Source of the DNA: Euclidia mi
Lineage: Eukaryota; Arthropoda; Insecta; Lepidoptera; Erebidae
Length of the DNA: 64,000 nucleotides
NCBI GenBank assembly: GCA_944739405.2
Contig: OX123185.2
Coordinates: 9,421,840-9,485,839 of the forward strand
Direction of reading: 5' to 3'
Below are positions 54,312 to 64,000 of the stretch, piece by piece (the first letter of the stretch is position 1; each line of letters starts with the position of its first letter). Position numbers and translations under genes: made by a program. Under the pieces are notes generated by a model. It had not been told where the DNA came from. It was given only the letters and a program-made list of their open reading frames with translations, and made no database searches.

Positions 54312-55276
54312 CCCGCCTAGGATACGCACCACGAGATATCACACGCGTGAATGAAGAAATATTGTCGTTATCGGCTAATATCTCGTTTTCTTTAACATGC
54401 GCGCCACGATAGACAAGCTTCACGTCGAAGAATTCGCTCTCGTTGCACGAGTAACCGATGTTGCCCTTTCAAACATAGAATGTCAATTACGGCATTTATT
54501 AATGTAACCACACCGGTTTAGTTCATTCAATTTGTGCTCAAATGGCTCAAAAGACTTGTATCCACCTCTATAGTTATATATAATATTATGTACTGTTTGA
54601 CATTTGTAATTTGTGTGTATTGTTCAAAAGTTGATAAAGTTGATGAAGTTGATGTCAATACCTACAAAGTATTAACAATTGTTACCTACTGTGTTGAATA
54701 AGAATGAGGTCCCATGCGAAGCTTCGATAATAATGATATTAACTTATCTTTAAATAGACAGGCAGGCCGTCTGGATGAGGCTCGAGATCCGTGGCAAGCC
54801 TTTCTATGAGAAACAGAGCCTTTGGTTTTGATATGCGCCAAAGCAACTGGAATTCTCTGTCGTTCAACGTAAAAGGGTCACAGAGATCCCTAATTCGCTT
54901 TCTTTGAACTTTTCTCGCGTGGCGCTCTTCATATAAGGTTATTAAATAATTATAATAAGCCAGCCATTTTCTTTGTTGTTTTAAAGAAATATTTTTAGTT
55001 ACTCGTGTAGTTCTCGTCGTATGAAAGCATGACAACTATTATTACTATTTTAGTTGTCAAAATTTGTCTTAATCGAGTAATATTGGGCCGTCATGTTAGG
55101 ATTCGTCGAGAGAAATGCCACAGATAAGTATAAACGACTATTATAGCTACATTTGACATAACGAGTCGAATCGTGTGTGTAACCATGTTAGAGTCAGCGA
55201 GTTAATAGAGATAATCGTCATAAACACGAGTAAACGTGTAGAGATAATTTTCTCGTGGTGCGTATGCTGGACGGGC
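54312..55276 (-). mobile_element. Deleted PIF/Harbinger transposon with TIRs
   Basis: Left end agcccgcctaggatacgcac and right end (complement agcccgtccagcatacgcac) are inverted, continuing with cacgaga; about three mismatches in 27 bp. Between them on the minus strand is a transposase N-terminal fragment (54739-55035). At 965 bp it is too short for a full Harbinger transposase plus the second Myb-like gene, so it is an internal deletion derivative. The 3-bp target duplication is not obvious. Confidence 0.72.
54739..55035 (-). pseudogene. Harbinger (HARBI1-like) transposase, N-terminal fragment
   Basis: 98 codons on the minus strand. The segment RIRDLCDPFTLNDREFQLLW, then RISKPKALFLIERLATDLEP matches the N-terminal region of PIF/Harbinger transposases (a D-x-F/E-F pattern before the helix leading to LPPxLxVL). 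The frame ends just after GLPVYLKI, where family members continue with the catalytic DDE core. All catalytic residues are therefore missing. Codon for the first Met at 55035 follows AT-rich leader. Confidence 0.65.
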
Positions 55277-55329
55277 TAGTCGCTTTTTCAATTGTCATGT
55301 CATTTACACCACAAGCTGTTACTTAATTA

Positions 55330-55515
55330 AAATCAAAAAATCAAAATCAAAATAATTTATTCATCTAGGTCACAAGGTGACGCTTATGAACGTCATTTTT
55401 TAAAATAGAATTACTCAATGCTTCTATATTTACATATACTGCCTCGTTCGCAAAGCAATAGGTAGAACCACGAGAAAGAACGGGCAATTAAACTCGCGGC
55501 CACTCTTTTAAATCG
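55330..55515 (-). repeat. Lepidopteran LINE 3' end fragment, copy 1
   Basis: Plus reading: tcaaaatcaaaataatttat, tcatctaggtcacaaggtgacgct, tatgaacgtca, caatgcttctatatttacat, caataggtagaaccacgaga, aacgggcaa. Copy 2 (58395-58560) shares these in order. The tcaaaatcaaaat tail at the left suggests that the element 3' end points left. Non-coding. Confidence 0.65.
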
Positions 55516-55943
55516 CCAATATTATGGTACATATTATGTATTTTATTTTTGTAAGGAGCTGCAACTGTTTCACATTGTACTTAATTACTTGTAAATAGTA
55601 ATTAGTTACAGACATAATACTTAAGAAATTAATGCAGTTACTAAATTTAAGTGCCTTAGTTAGCCTGCCAATGTGAATATTGTGTAACAGGAGCAGCCAC
55701 TTTCGTCTTATAATGTAGGCAACTCGCGACCATGTTCAGAACTATGGTGGAATATATCATAATAAATTATGAATTAAATATATATACTTTTAAATTATTA
55801 ACTTTTGTACCTAATAGGTTTTCAAATAAAGTACCTACCTTTTATATAAGTATACATCATACATAGAGCAAGAAAACAAATACTACAAAACCTTATTTTC
55901 ATTTTTACGCAGAAATCAAAATCGTCCTCACAACACAAAAGTA
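55516..55943. other. AT-rich stretch, nothing recognised
   Basis: No gene or repeat with clear ends was found between the LINE tail and the SINE. Confidence 0.4.
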
Positions 55944-56227
55944 TAATAACATAATAATAATAATAATATTCCACCACATTCTCACAACACCATCTAGTCC
56001 CAAACTAAACAGAGCTTGTACTATGGGTACTAGATAATGGATAAACATACATATATACTTTTTTTTGTAAATACATACATATTATAGATAGAAACACCCA
56101 GACCAAGACAAACATCCATGTTCATGCACACAAATGTTTGACTTGAGCGGGGATCGAACCCGCGACCTTCGGCGTAGCAGTCGCTTACACTCCCGCTGCG
56201 CCAACCGGTCGTCAGAATGTAAAAGTA
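55937..56227 (-). mobile_element. tRNA-derived SINE, second copy of the 17838-18123 family
   Basis: Minus-strand head at 56215-56140 with A-box-like gcgcagcgggagtgtaagcg and B-box GGTTCGATCCC. The body matches the first copy (catgaacatggatgtttgtc, gggactagatggtg) at over 85%, and an (ATT)n tail lies at 55950-55968. Possible target duplication aaaagta at 55937-55943 and 56221-56227. Not a functional tRNA. Confidence 0.82.
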
Positions 56228-58394
56228 ACCCAATACTGCACAAAGCAAAACTCGCTGAGTATAAACATCTCTCGGAAGATAAAGATAGGCGCATACCAGG
56301 AGGAGCACGAGTAATTTCTCTCGTTTCTCTATGTTTTACATTCCCCTGTGTCTCAGGGGAACGTTCCTACACATACTCGGTTATTTCTTACAGTCTGTAC
56401 TAAATTTACAGTTAGGAAATTGAATTTTCCGAATTCCACGTGTTATACACCCATAGCCATTTTACCCTGACCTCCCCTCACGCATTTCTCATTTAAATTT
56501 AGGGTGGAAATACATTATCGAGTGTCAATTGTCATATTATATTAGTTATTTCGAATTTTATACTGTTTGTGGCAATCTAAAATCAATGCTGACAGAATAT
56601 TTTTTGACAGGAATCTCAATAGCTTTCAAGTTATATATATATACATGTTATACAAGAGTTAGTCCCCGTATAGAGTACGTACAACATGAAAACAATTCGC
56701 AAAATATCTTTGTTAAAGTCGACTCAACTGCAATAATAACCTCATAGGTTAATAACGAGTCGGGTATCATTGGTCGTTGATATTTAACGGTTTTTGCACT
56801 TGTAACACGATTTTGTTATATCATTCGATTTATCGATTTCCGCTTGACCAATTTTAATACTTTTATAAACTGGAAATGAGCAAGAATGAACGAAAATTAA
56901 TTAAACAAAATACGTATGCCATTGAACTTTTCGACGATGCCATATTGGCCATTTTGATATTGAAATAAGTGTGCACGAGAAAAGTAAAAATGTTTGTAAT
57001 GAGAAAACATTGAGTAATCTTATAAGTATTATATACAAAACTACTGGAAAATAAGTGTAGATTTCACATTGAGTTATAGTTTATCGGAAAGTGATAAATA
57101 TTGCAGTGAAAAAGTAACGAAACTTTTGTAATGCACTTATTACGTTCCCAAAGAATGGCGGCCGTTATTTTTCGTCGCGTAAATAAAAACGTTTTATGGT
57201 GAAATTATTATTCTAATGTAAAATGAGTTGAGTTATCTTTGCACATTGTATATTGTTTTAACGTAATAAAGTGCTCGTTTGGTGATTATGTGTGGATATT
57301 CGATAAATTGTGATAAAGTTTACAATTTATACCAATGAAATTTCTTAAAGTCAAAATATATTACATCGATGCAAGGACAGGTCAGTTTTATTTACGTATT
57401 GAAATATATAACTAGTTAGATAAACTCGTAACGAAGCCAGGAAGGTATAATTCATGCCATATTATTATATTTTTGTAGACGAATTTTTCGTTTTTCTGCA
57501 AGACTACGTAAAAATTATAAAGTCTTTGAAATGACGTTGCATTTCGTGCGCATGGTAGGGGTTAAGGGTTCATCTTTTACCCGAAATCTATTCGAACCTA
57601 GTTGTATAATATGCACGAATAGGGCTATGATTACCTTACGAAGTTGAGTGTATAATGTCCAATGCTTGACTTCGCCTGTCATCGCGCTGTCTCCCCGTAT
57701 CTTTCCTCTTCCCACGAGACGAAGAGCTTGAGCCTCTGACACCTCTCACTCTCCGATCGAAACGCCAAGTAAGGAAAACTACTACTTTTCTAAAAATAAA
57801 TTCATACAACTCAAAATGTTTGCTCACAAAACAAGCCATTGACTTAATAGAATTAATTATAACAAAAATGCCTATCTGAATCGCTCAGCAAGGGTACCGT
57901 ACCAATCTTTACCAGCTTCATAACTTAACGCGCTCGTGAGAAAATGGTTTTTAAAAACCTACACATAGATGGACAATAATATAATCTTGTGAAGGTCCTA
58001 TTCCAACTTCGGAGGCACGGAACCCTAAAAAATAATATGCGCGATAGATAGTTCAACACAAATATCATCTTAACTTGAGGAAAAATTTAGTATAATTTCA
58101 ATCAACTGTCAAGTGAATTTGTTCACTGAGAGATAAAAGCAACCTTGATGGCCAAACCTATAAAAATATACAGAAATAGGTCTATTAGATAAGATCAGAA
58201 ATTACATATTTTAGCTCATACTGCCTTAACAATACCGACTACTCAACTGACAAGATATTGCCAAAAATACTCGCTTATCGTCTTTCGCGACTTGTAAACA
58301 TAATAGGTAATATTTATGGAACAGCTCTAATAGTGCGTGGTAGCGAGATAAATATAAGGTATTTTACCGTTTATTTTCAAATAATTACGTAACA
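56228..58394. other. AT-rich stretch without recognised genes
   Basis: Open frames at 56529-56747, 57515-57742 and 57636-57839 show no family features. The word ttcggaggcacggaaccctaaaaa (57998-58021) is a common lepidopteran repeat end, a short remnant. Confidence 0.4.
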
Positions 58395-58560
58395 AAGTCG
58401 AAGTCAAAATCATGTCTTCATCTAGGCCACAAAGTGACGCTTATAAACGTCAAAAATTTAAGTCCATCACTTAATGCTTCTACATTTACATTTCCTGCCA
58501 CCGCCGGTTACGTTCGCAATGCAATAGGTAGAACCACGAGAAATAACGGGCAAGACATAG
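58395..58560 (-). repeat. Lepidopteran LINE 3' end fragment, copy 2
   Basis: Matches 55330-55515 in order (tcatctaggccacaaagtga, cttataaacgtcaaa, atgcttctacatttacat, caataggtagaaccacgaga). It additionally keeps ccgccggttacgttcgcaat, which is shortened in copy 1. Non-coding. Confidence 0.65.
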
Positions 58561-58812
58561 ACACTTTACATAAATAATACTAATATCGCCAAATTGCAGC
58601 TTCTTACGCTGATAGTTACGGCTGTGCCTTATCTGTCAGTCAGAAACAAACGAGTTTATATATATCCATTATTATAAATAGAAGCAAGTGATCGAAATTA
58701 ACTTAACTGTCGATAAGCCACGAAACAGGGAATGGAGCTGCTTAAGCGCGTTAAATTAAATTGTCTGTTTTAAAATACACATCATAGTAAATAATACTAT
58801 AAATGTTTCATT
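58561..58812. other. Short AT-rich interval
   Basis: Nothing recognised. The word ttcctgctaattcctgctaa (58824-58843) spans the start of the next element and is a small local duplication. Confidence 0.35.
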
Positions 58813-59906
58813 TTGGTGGGCTTCCTGCTAATTCCTGCTAAATTAAATATAACAATTGAAGATGTTGACATTAAAGAAAGGAGTAATATAAAATTTTTAG
58901 GACTGACCTTGGACGAACACTGTAACTGGAAGTTGCACATTGACAATATATGTAGCAGGTTGAATAGATTTGTATATGCATTGCGACAGTTAAAAAAGGC
59001 TACAAATGAATCGGTTGCTCTTACTGCTTATCATGGACACGTTGGGTCGATATTAAGATATGGCCTTTTAATGTGGGGAAACTCAACTAACATAAATAGA
59101 GCTTTTATACTACAAAAAAAATGTGTTAGGGCTATTTGCAGTGTAGGACCCTTTGAGACCTGTAGGCCACTTTTCAAAAGATTGGGTGTACTGACTTTGG
59201 TTTCCATGTACATATTAGAAACAGGTTTGTTTGTAAGAAATCAAAGCAACTTATTCACTAAAACTAGTGTAAATTGTAAATATCAGCCGAGAGATCCAAC
59301 AAAATTAAAATGGGAAATGAGCAAAACAAAATTACATAGTAGCAACAGCTTCATGATGATAATAAAAATATACAACCATATACCAAAATTCATCAGGGAA
59401 CTACCTACTACCACGCAATTTAAAATAAATTTAAAAAAGTGGCTCATAGATAAAAGTTTCTACACAATCAAAGAATTCTTAGACTACAAATGAATAAATA
59501 AGTAGGTAATTAATATCATACATACATATTTAAGAAAAACATCATTAAGCTGTTAACTATAAAAAAATAGGTAATTCATATTTAGTAATATCTCGTTACA
59601 ATTTTTGACATTAAGATTTTGACATTATATTTTGACATTATTGATTATTATTATTATTTTTGAATAATATTATGAGTATTATGACTTAATTTATATGGAT
59701 AAAAATATAAGAAATATTGTTATATAATTAAAATTAAATGTTAACATGTCCTTGCATGTAAGATAAATATGATTATAAACTTATCCCTACAATATTCGTA
59801 TGCCTGATAGAGGTGAAATGTGAACTGTAAAAAATATGAACATCCTTAATGTACCATTTCAATCGAATAAAGTAATTTCATTTCATTTAATTTCAATTTA
59901 ATTTTC
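58813..59906 (+). mobile_element. 5'-truncated jockey/CR1-type LINE with RT C-terminus and 3' UTR
   Basis: The coding part, about 58835-59493, reads NIKFLGLTLDEHCNWKLHID, LRQLKKATNESVALTAYHGH, LRYGLLMWGN, ILQKKCVRAICSVG, CRPLFKRLGVLTLVSMYI and ends LKKWLIDKSFYTIKEFLDYK before TGA. This is the post-catalytic thumb/C-terminal region of jockey-like RTs; the palm motif is absent. A 400-bp AT-rich 3' UTR ends with aatcgaataaagtaatttca and repeats of tttcatttcattt. The 5' truncation is typical of incomplete target-primed reverse transcription. The remaining 220 codons have no stop. Confidence 0.82.
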
Positions 59907-60320
59907 ATTGTGAAATTTTACAATGAATACCTAGAAATATATTTTGAACTTTCTGCTCTAATTAATAGAGATCAGAATGGCCTACAAAATAAGTAAATGG
60001 TTAACTGAAAACCTATTATAATCTGACAAACAACTTCGCTAATGACAGGCTTTATTAAAATTGAAATGAAATTGTCTACGTTAAGATTGCAGACTTATTG
60101 CAATCATTTTTGTCATTGGGACAATTATGTCGATAAGTTGTAGTGGAATAGCTTATTTATATTGTATTTAACAAATATAAAATAAAATATTTTCTTCTAT
60201 GTTATAATAATATATATTAAGTACCAATTGTAGATTTCCTTTGTTATATTGAGGAACGTACTCATTAACATTACATATATTATGTTTTATTAATGTGTTA
60301 TTGCATTGCTTATTAGAGCG

Positions 60321-60322
<2 letters not shown>

Positions 60323-60371
<49 letters not shown>
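60323..60371. repeat. (TA)n microsatellite
   Basis: About 24 uninterrupted TA units, starting after gagcggagata and ending before tgttattg. Simple sequence that can form a cruciform. Confidence 0.95.
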
Positions 60372-60374
<3 letters not shown>

Positions 60375-61996
60375 ATTGTTAAATATTTATATTTGGTGGA
60401 ATATTTCAATGTGTTAAAATACATAAATACGTCACATCCGGTCATTATTATAGACGTAAACGAAACGAAAGAATAATTAAATAAACATGATGGATTTCTT
60501 AAGAACGCCCAAACTCATCAATGAATTGACACGAATGTCGGGATCGAACGAAGGTTCTTCACGCCAAAGCAATCGATTAAACCCAAACACCATCAGTTCA
60601 CTCAAGTCAATTGCTCCAAACCTCAATCAGAGGTTCAATTGACTTCCCTTCACCAATCCCTTCACAACTTCCATGATCCATCGCTGTTGACTTAATCGTC
60701 TTTGAGCTACTATACTACAGGTAGGTTCTGTGAATAAACAAAAAACTAGTGCTCATACAAAGACACCTGATGGCTTAGGGGGTAAACAGCAATAGCCTTT
60801 TTTCGAGGCTCTGCGTTATTGGACGCACTCAAAAAGGTATTGTTGCCTACTAACTCCGTATCAGATTCGGTATCGATTTGAGGTTTACAGCTTGAATATA
60901 ACGTATAGGGTACTGTCTGATGTTTGAGGAAGATTTTAACTTTAATATTTAGTGTTGTGGATGAGCAATTTTGGTGACTGTTTGTGATAAAACTGGATGT
61001 TATATCCCCAATCAAGTGGAAAATAAATACTGTGAAAGCCAAAAACTAGGTAGATCTCATGTACCTACAGGTATACACCCACTCATGACGTATAAAGAGA
61101 TGAATTTATATTTCTATCTTCCCCATTTTTATTAACTTTATCTAAGTGAAAAAGCTTTTCTCAAGGCCGTCAAGGTGAGGGCCATCATGCCATAATGCCA
61201 TGCTGGCTGCTGGGATGATGGCCATCACTATGGGACTTCACTGACTGCTTAACATCAGACAGCATGGAGTCAAAAAAAAAGTGTCTTTATGTTCCAGGTG
61301 TATATAAATGGTTTTTTATGATCCAAGTGTATATAAATATGTATTGTCTAGCACTTATTATTATTAACTTGATACCAAATCTATGATAATTTCATAAATA
61401 TTGGCGTCACTCTGTAAAAGGCAAAGAAGAAAATCTTGGGACATGGGCGAAGTTCAAGACCATATGCGATGGGAGGATGCCTCAGGATCAATTTCTAATA
61501 AGGTCTTTAAAAAAGGACCATTAAACTTTTGACACTACTGACCTTGAAACCGGGTACAACATTTCTCTAACATATAAACACGTAATTAAACGCAGAAAAC
61601 TTTTAACTATTTCGGTAGTTGAAGTCTTTGTCATTCCAACCATTAAACAAAGAAAGGACCGTAATGCCTCACGATATTCGCTCGCAAACTTCAAGCAATA
61701 ACTAATTTACATTTGCACTTATAGCAAACTCTACTACGATTAAAATAAGGTTTAATTTCGGATGGCCATTTACAAGTTGATTTGCAATCTCAATATGAAG
61801 CACTTTGACATTTTGTGAATTGATAATATCATTTCCAAACACGCGACATGCTGTTTTGTTGATCCATGATTATAACGGTATATAATTATTTTATGACTTT
61901 GTGAATAATGTGCGCTTTGCTTTCTACTACATATTGTATAACTTTGAAATTAGATGACGTATTATAATTATTGTGCTTTTTCTTATTTATGAATAT

Positions 61997-62039
61997 GTTG
62001 TCAGCTTCGATCAACAATTGTTGATCGAAGGTTGTCAGC
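61997..62039. repeat. 24-bp perfect palindrome between 9-bp direct repeats
   Basis: The palindrome ttcgatcaacaattgttgat+cgaa (62006-62029) has no loop. It is flanked by gttgtcagc at 61997-62005 and 62031-62039, with one g between. Looks like a tiny insertion with a target duplication or a template-switch product. Confidence 0.8.
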
Positions 62040-62085
62040 GATGACTTTGAAGCTGAGATGTGGTCGCTAACTATGGGCCCTATCA

Positions 62086-62335
62086 GCAGTCTCAAACTCA
62101 CTCAGAGGGCGATGTGGAGAGCTATGCTCGGAGTTTCTTCCGAGATTGAATCAGAAATAAGGAGATCAGCAGTCGAACCAACCTCGCCAACAAAACTCTC
62201 CGAATAGTATAGCTGAAGCAGCAATGGGCAGGATACATGGCTCGACAGAACCGATGGCAGGAAGGTTCTAGAGTGGCGCCTTTGTAGCGGCAGACGCAGC
62301 AAGGGTAGGTCTCAAGGTGGACCGACGACATATTT
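62086..62335 (+). pseudogene. RTE-type LINE RT C-terminal relic
   Basis: The plus strand shows SLKLTQRAMWRAMLGVSSEI, then after a frameshift NGQDTWLDRTDGRKVLEWRL and CSGRRSKGRSQGGPTT. These fit the RTE C-terminal pattern (LTQRAMERAMLGVSLRD ... GHIARRTDGRW ... VLEWRP). At least two frameshifts and a stop are present. Only this end of the LINE remains; no palm motif. Confidence 0.75.
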
Positions 62336-62385
62336 TTTCTATAGATATAATAATAGTAATGGACATTTTTTACTATCTCATACAA

Positions 62386-62570
62386 TTACTTTGTACTGTT
62401 CCTACGGGATATATACCACGTACCTTTGTTTTGAGTAACCGATATTTCGGCACTGTTGCAAGCGCCATGTTCACGGATGTAGTACATCCGTGAACATGGC
62501 GCTTGCCGAAATATCGGTTACTCAAAACAAAGGTACGTGGTATATATCCCGTAGGAACAGTACAAAGTAA
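62386..62570. repeat. 185-bp near-perfect palindrome
   Basis: Left arm 62386-62481 and right arm 62483-62570 are complementary around a single g (62482). The only break is 8 extra bases in the left arm (actgttgc, in ggcactgttgcaagcg). The arms contain tttgttttgagtaaccgata and tacgggatatataccacgta, words common in lepidopteran repeats. Non-coding. Confidence 0.92.
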
Positions 62571-62620
62571 AGTGACCACGAAAGTTTAAATTCCTATATC
62601 TCATACAAGTTATCGTTTTG

Positions 62621-62970
62621 TGAGAAAGAGATAAAGCAGTGACAGCCGAGTGGAGAGTCCGATAGACTGCTAGGCAGAGGGTCTCTGGTTCGAATCCACG
62701 GCATGCACCAATGACTTTTCGAAGTTAAGTGCGCATTAAATTGTTAATTATCGCTTGCTTATCGGCGAAGAAATACATCGAGAGGAAACCTGCATGTCTG
62801 AGAGTTCTCCATAATGTTTTCGAAAGACATGTGAAGCCTGCCAACCCATACTTGGCCAGCGTGGTGGACTATGGCCTGCCCCTTCTCATAGAGAGAAGAG
62901 GCCCGTGCCCAGCAGTGGGACAGTGTTTATACAGGGCTGATGATCGTGATGACGATGAGAAAGAGATAAA
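62621..62970 (+). mobile_element. Young tRNA-derived SINE with 15-bp target duplication
   Basis: The 320-bp insertion (62636-62955) is flanked by the perfect direct repeat tgagaaagagataaa at 62621-62635 and 62956-62970. The tRNA-like head is agccgagtggagagtccga ... ggttcgaatccacggcatg, with a consensus B-box. The body includes aggaaacctgcatgtctgag and ttggccagcgtggtggacta, and the tail is gctgatgatcgtgatgacga. The body and tail correspond to the retroposon at 49129-49388. Non-coding; amplification would depend on a LINE with the same tail. Confidence 0.93.
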
Positions 62971-63471
62971 ACACTTATAAATTCTACAATCACTATTAAA
63001 CGCTTTTACCCTTTTTCATCGCATATCGTAGAATCCGGCTTAATAGACGTATTCTACTTGAGAAAGGTGAGTGTACATAGTACAAGAATATATTTATTTC
63101 CCTACCATCTTGTCACAATAAAACAGACAATCACAATAATTGAAAGCAAAAATAAATCTCATTTCCCTCTGACAGTGAACAACAACTTTTAAATTAAATT
63201 ACCCTCTTCACCAGAAATTACTAGAATGATTGATAATTGTGAAACCACCGAGTATCCGTCAACCGCTGATTGTAGATCAGTTTATAAAACTCAATTTAAT
63301 TTAACAGTATCACTTCTAAAGTCAACACTGAATTAAGTATTAAGTTAGAATTTCTAACTAATTTAGTCCACGAACGAAAACCACAGACATCTCTGCGCAA
63401 ACGAAATAGAAGGTTTGAAATCGCTACGATTTAATTAAACAAAGTTACCAAAGTTGTTAAATATCTGGGGG
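62971..63471. other. AT-rich stretch, nothing recognised
   Basis: No gene or element with clear ends. Confidence 0.4.
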
Positions 63472-63789
63472 CACGGTAGTGCCCCCACCAAGTCGAGCAA
63501 AAAAGCAGCACGGCCGTACCATCCTTTTCTCGAAGCAATTCAGGCCATTTTCGACCCCCTATAACTTCGTTGAGAATAAAACTAGAAGCCTGTTTTTCAG
63601 TAACCATGCAGGCGTTGTATAAACATGGTGTATTTCAAATTACATTCAATTTGAACAAGTAGTTAAAGAAATATAACGAGTCAATATTTATAATTTTGTC
63701 GCTCACTGACCGATCATCAAAAGTCTAAGGCACTTCTAGCAGACATAGAAGCTTCAAATTTAGAATACGATTAGTGTTTAGTATATGAA
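63472..63789 (+). repeat. Dispersed ~325-bp repeat, copy 2
   Basis: Partner of 18773-19101 in the same orientation. Opens with tatctgggggcacggtagtg then cccccacc (here the hairpin is perfect, gggggcac...gtgccccc). Shared blocks include ttctcgaagcaattcaggcc, cgaccccctataacttcgtt, ctcactgaccgatcatcaaa and gtctaaggcacttctagca. No TIRs, no coding, no target duplication found. Confidence 0.8.
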
Positions 63790-64000
63790 TCAAGGAAAAA
63801 TTTAAATATATTTCAAATTCTGTCCAGTTTTCGAGATACATCAACTGCATAAATAACTTTGTAATCCTATATAAATATAAAGGATTACAAAATTACATTT
63901 GCAGTTAGAACTTTAATTAGGCAATTCGTTGTTGGTGTACAAGAAGTAGAAGGTATCAGAAAGGACAAAAGTAAGACTATCTAAAAAAAATCGGGCAAGT
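63790..64000. other. AT-rich end of the window
   Basis: Nothing recognised apart from a short inverted pair, ttgtaatcct / aggattacaa (63850-63882), with a 13-base AT loop. Confidence 0.5.

Larger units (their letters stand above)
59907..62085. other. AT-rich stretch with TA microsatellite and debris
   Basis: No gene. (TA)n at 60323-60371. The minus open frame 60746-61042 and its C-terminal PRKKAIAVYPLSHQVSL words look like translation of a repeat rather than a gene. 61162-61225 has a ggccatcatgccat / atgatggccatca inverted pair. The 24-bp palindrome at 62006-62029 is listed separately. Confidence 0.4.

Overview
The window looks like AT-rich nuclear DNA of a moth or butterfly. The signs are a Bm1-type SINE (40240-40555), tRNA-derived SINEs with (GAT)n or (ATT)n tails, PIF1/Helitron debris with the gaagtcggtta repeats common in lepidopteran genomes, two BEL/Pao elements, an errantivirus of the TED/gypsy type and a divergent gustatory receptor (GR). 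No bacterial features, CRISPR arrays, rRNA genes or functional tRNA genes were seen. Most of the sequence is transposable elements of several ages. The only convincing host genes are a small gustatory receptor array on the minus strand.

Layout from left to right. 1-5869: 3' part of an errantivirus (pol cut by the window edge, env, polypurine tract, 776-bp LTR). 5870-9560: AT-rich, nothing recognised. 9561-16134: complete BEL/Pao element A (plus strand) with two 216-bp LTRs and a perfect 5-bp target duplication, but a broken coding region. 17560-19220: GR pseudogene carrying a SINE, a Helitron-like end and a dispersed repeat. 19462-19906: a MITE. 20846-27459: BEL/Pao element B (minus strand) with an intact gag but a broken pol, one break being a 195-bp LINE tail. 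27890-28046: a small inverted-repeat element. 28993-30708: intact four-exon GR gene encoding 372 aa, assembled here from splice signals. 32093-34110: inverted repeats, a PIF1/Helitron helicase fragment, a microsatellite and a 142-bp tandem repeat. 34214-36889: a 2.7-kb palindrome carrying a LINE fragment in each arm. 37666-39100: LINE ORF1 fragment, a GC-rich poly(A) retroelement piece and a Helitron-like end. 39110-39290: promoter relic of a third GR. 39330-40555: Harbinger MITE, perfect hairpin, Bm1-like SINE. 42958-46390: nearly complete non-LTR element in one frame with three nonsense codons. 47430-49400: two related (GAT)n-tailed retroposons, one starting with a perfect hairpin. 51655-52985: ORF1-only retroposon with a baculovirus FP25-like C-terminal domain. 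54312-55276: deleted Harbinger with TIRs and a transposase N-terminus. 55330-59906: LINE/SINE tails and a truncated LINE RT. 60320-63789: TA microsatellite, RTE relic, two palindromes, a young SINE and a dispersed repeat.

The host story is taste-receptor birth and decay. One intact GR, one pseudogene with the same exon structure and one orphan 5' flank lie on the same strand about 8-12 kb apart, with transposons landing in the decaying copies. The mobile-element story includes several fold-back or snap-back structures and one retroelement (BEL A) whose near-identical LTRs contrast with its broken genes. Functional calls rest on motifs read by eye and on family knowledge; no database search was possible.
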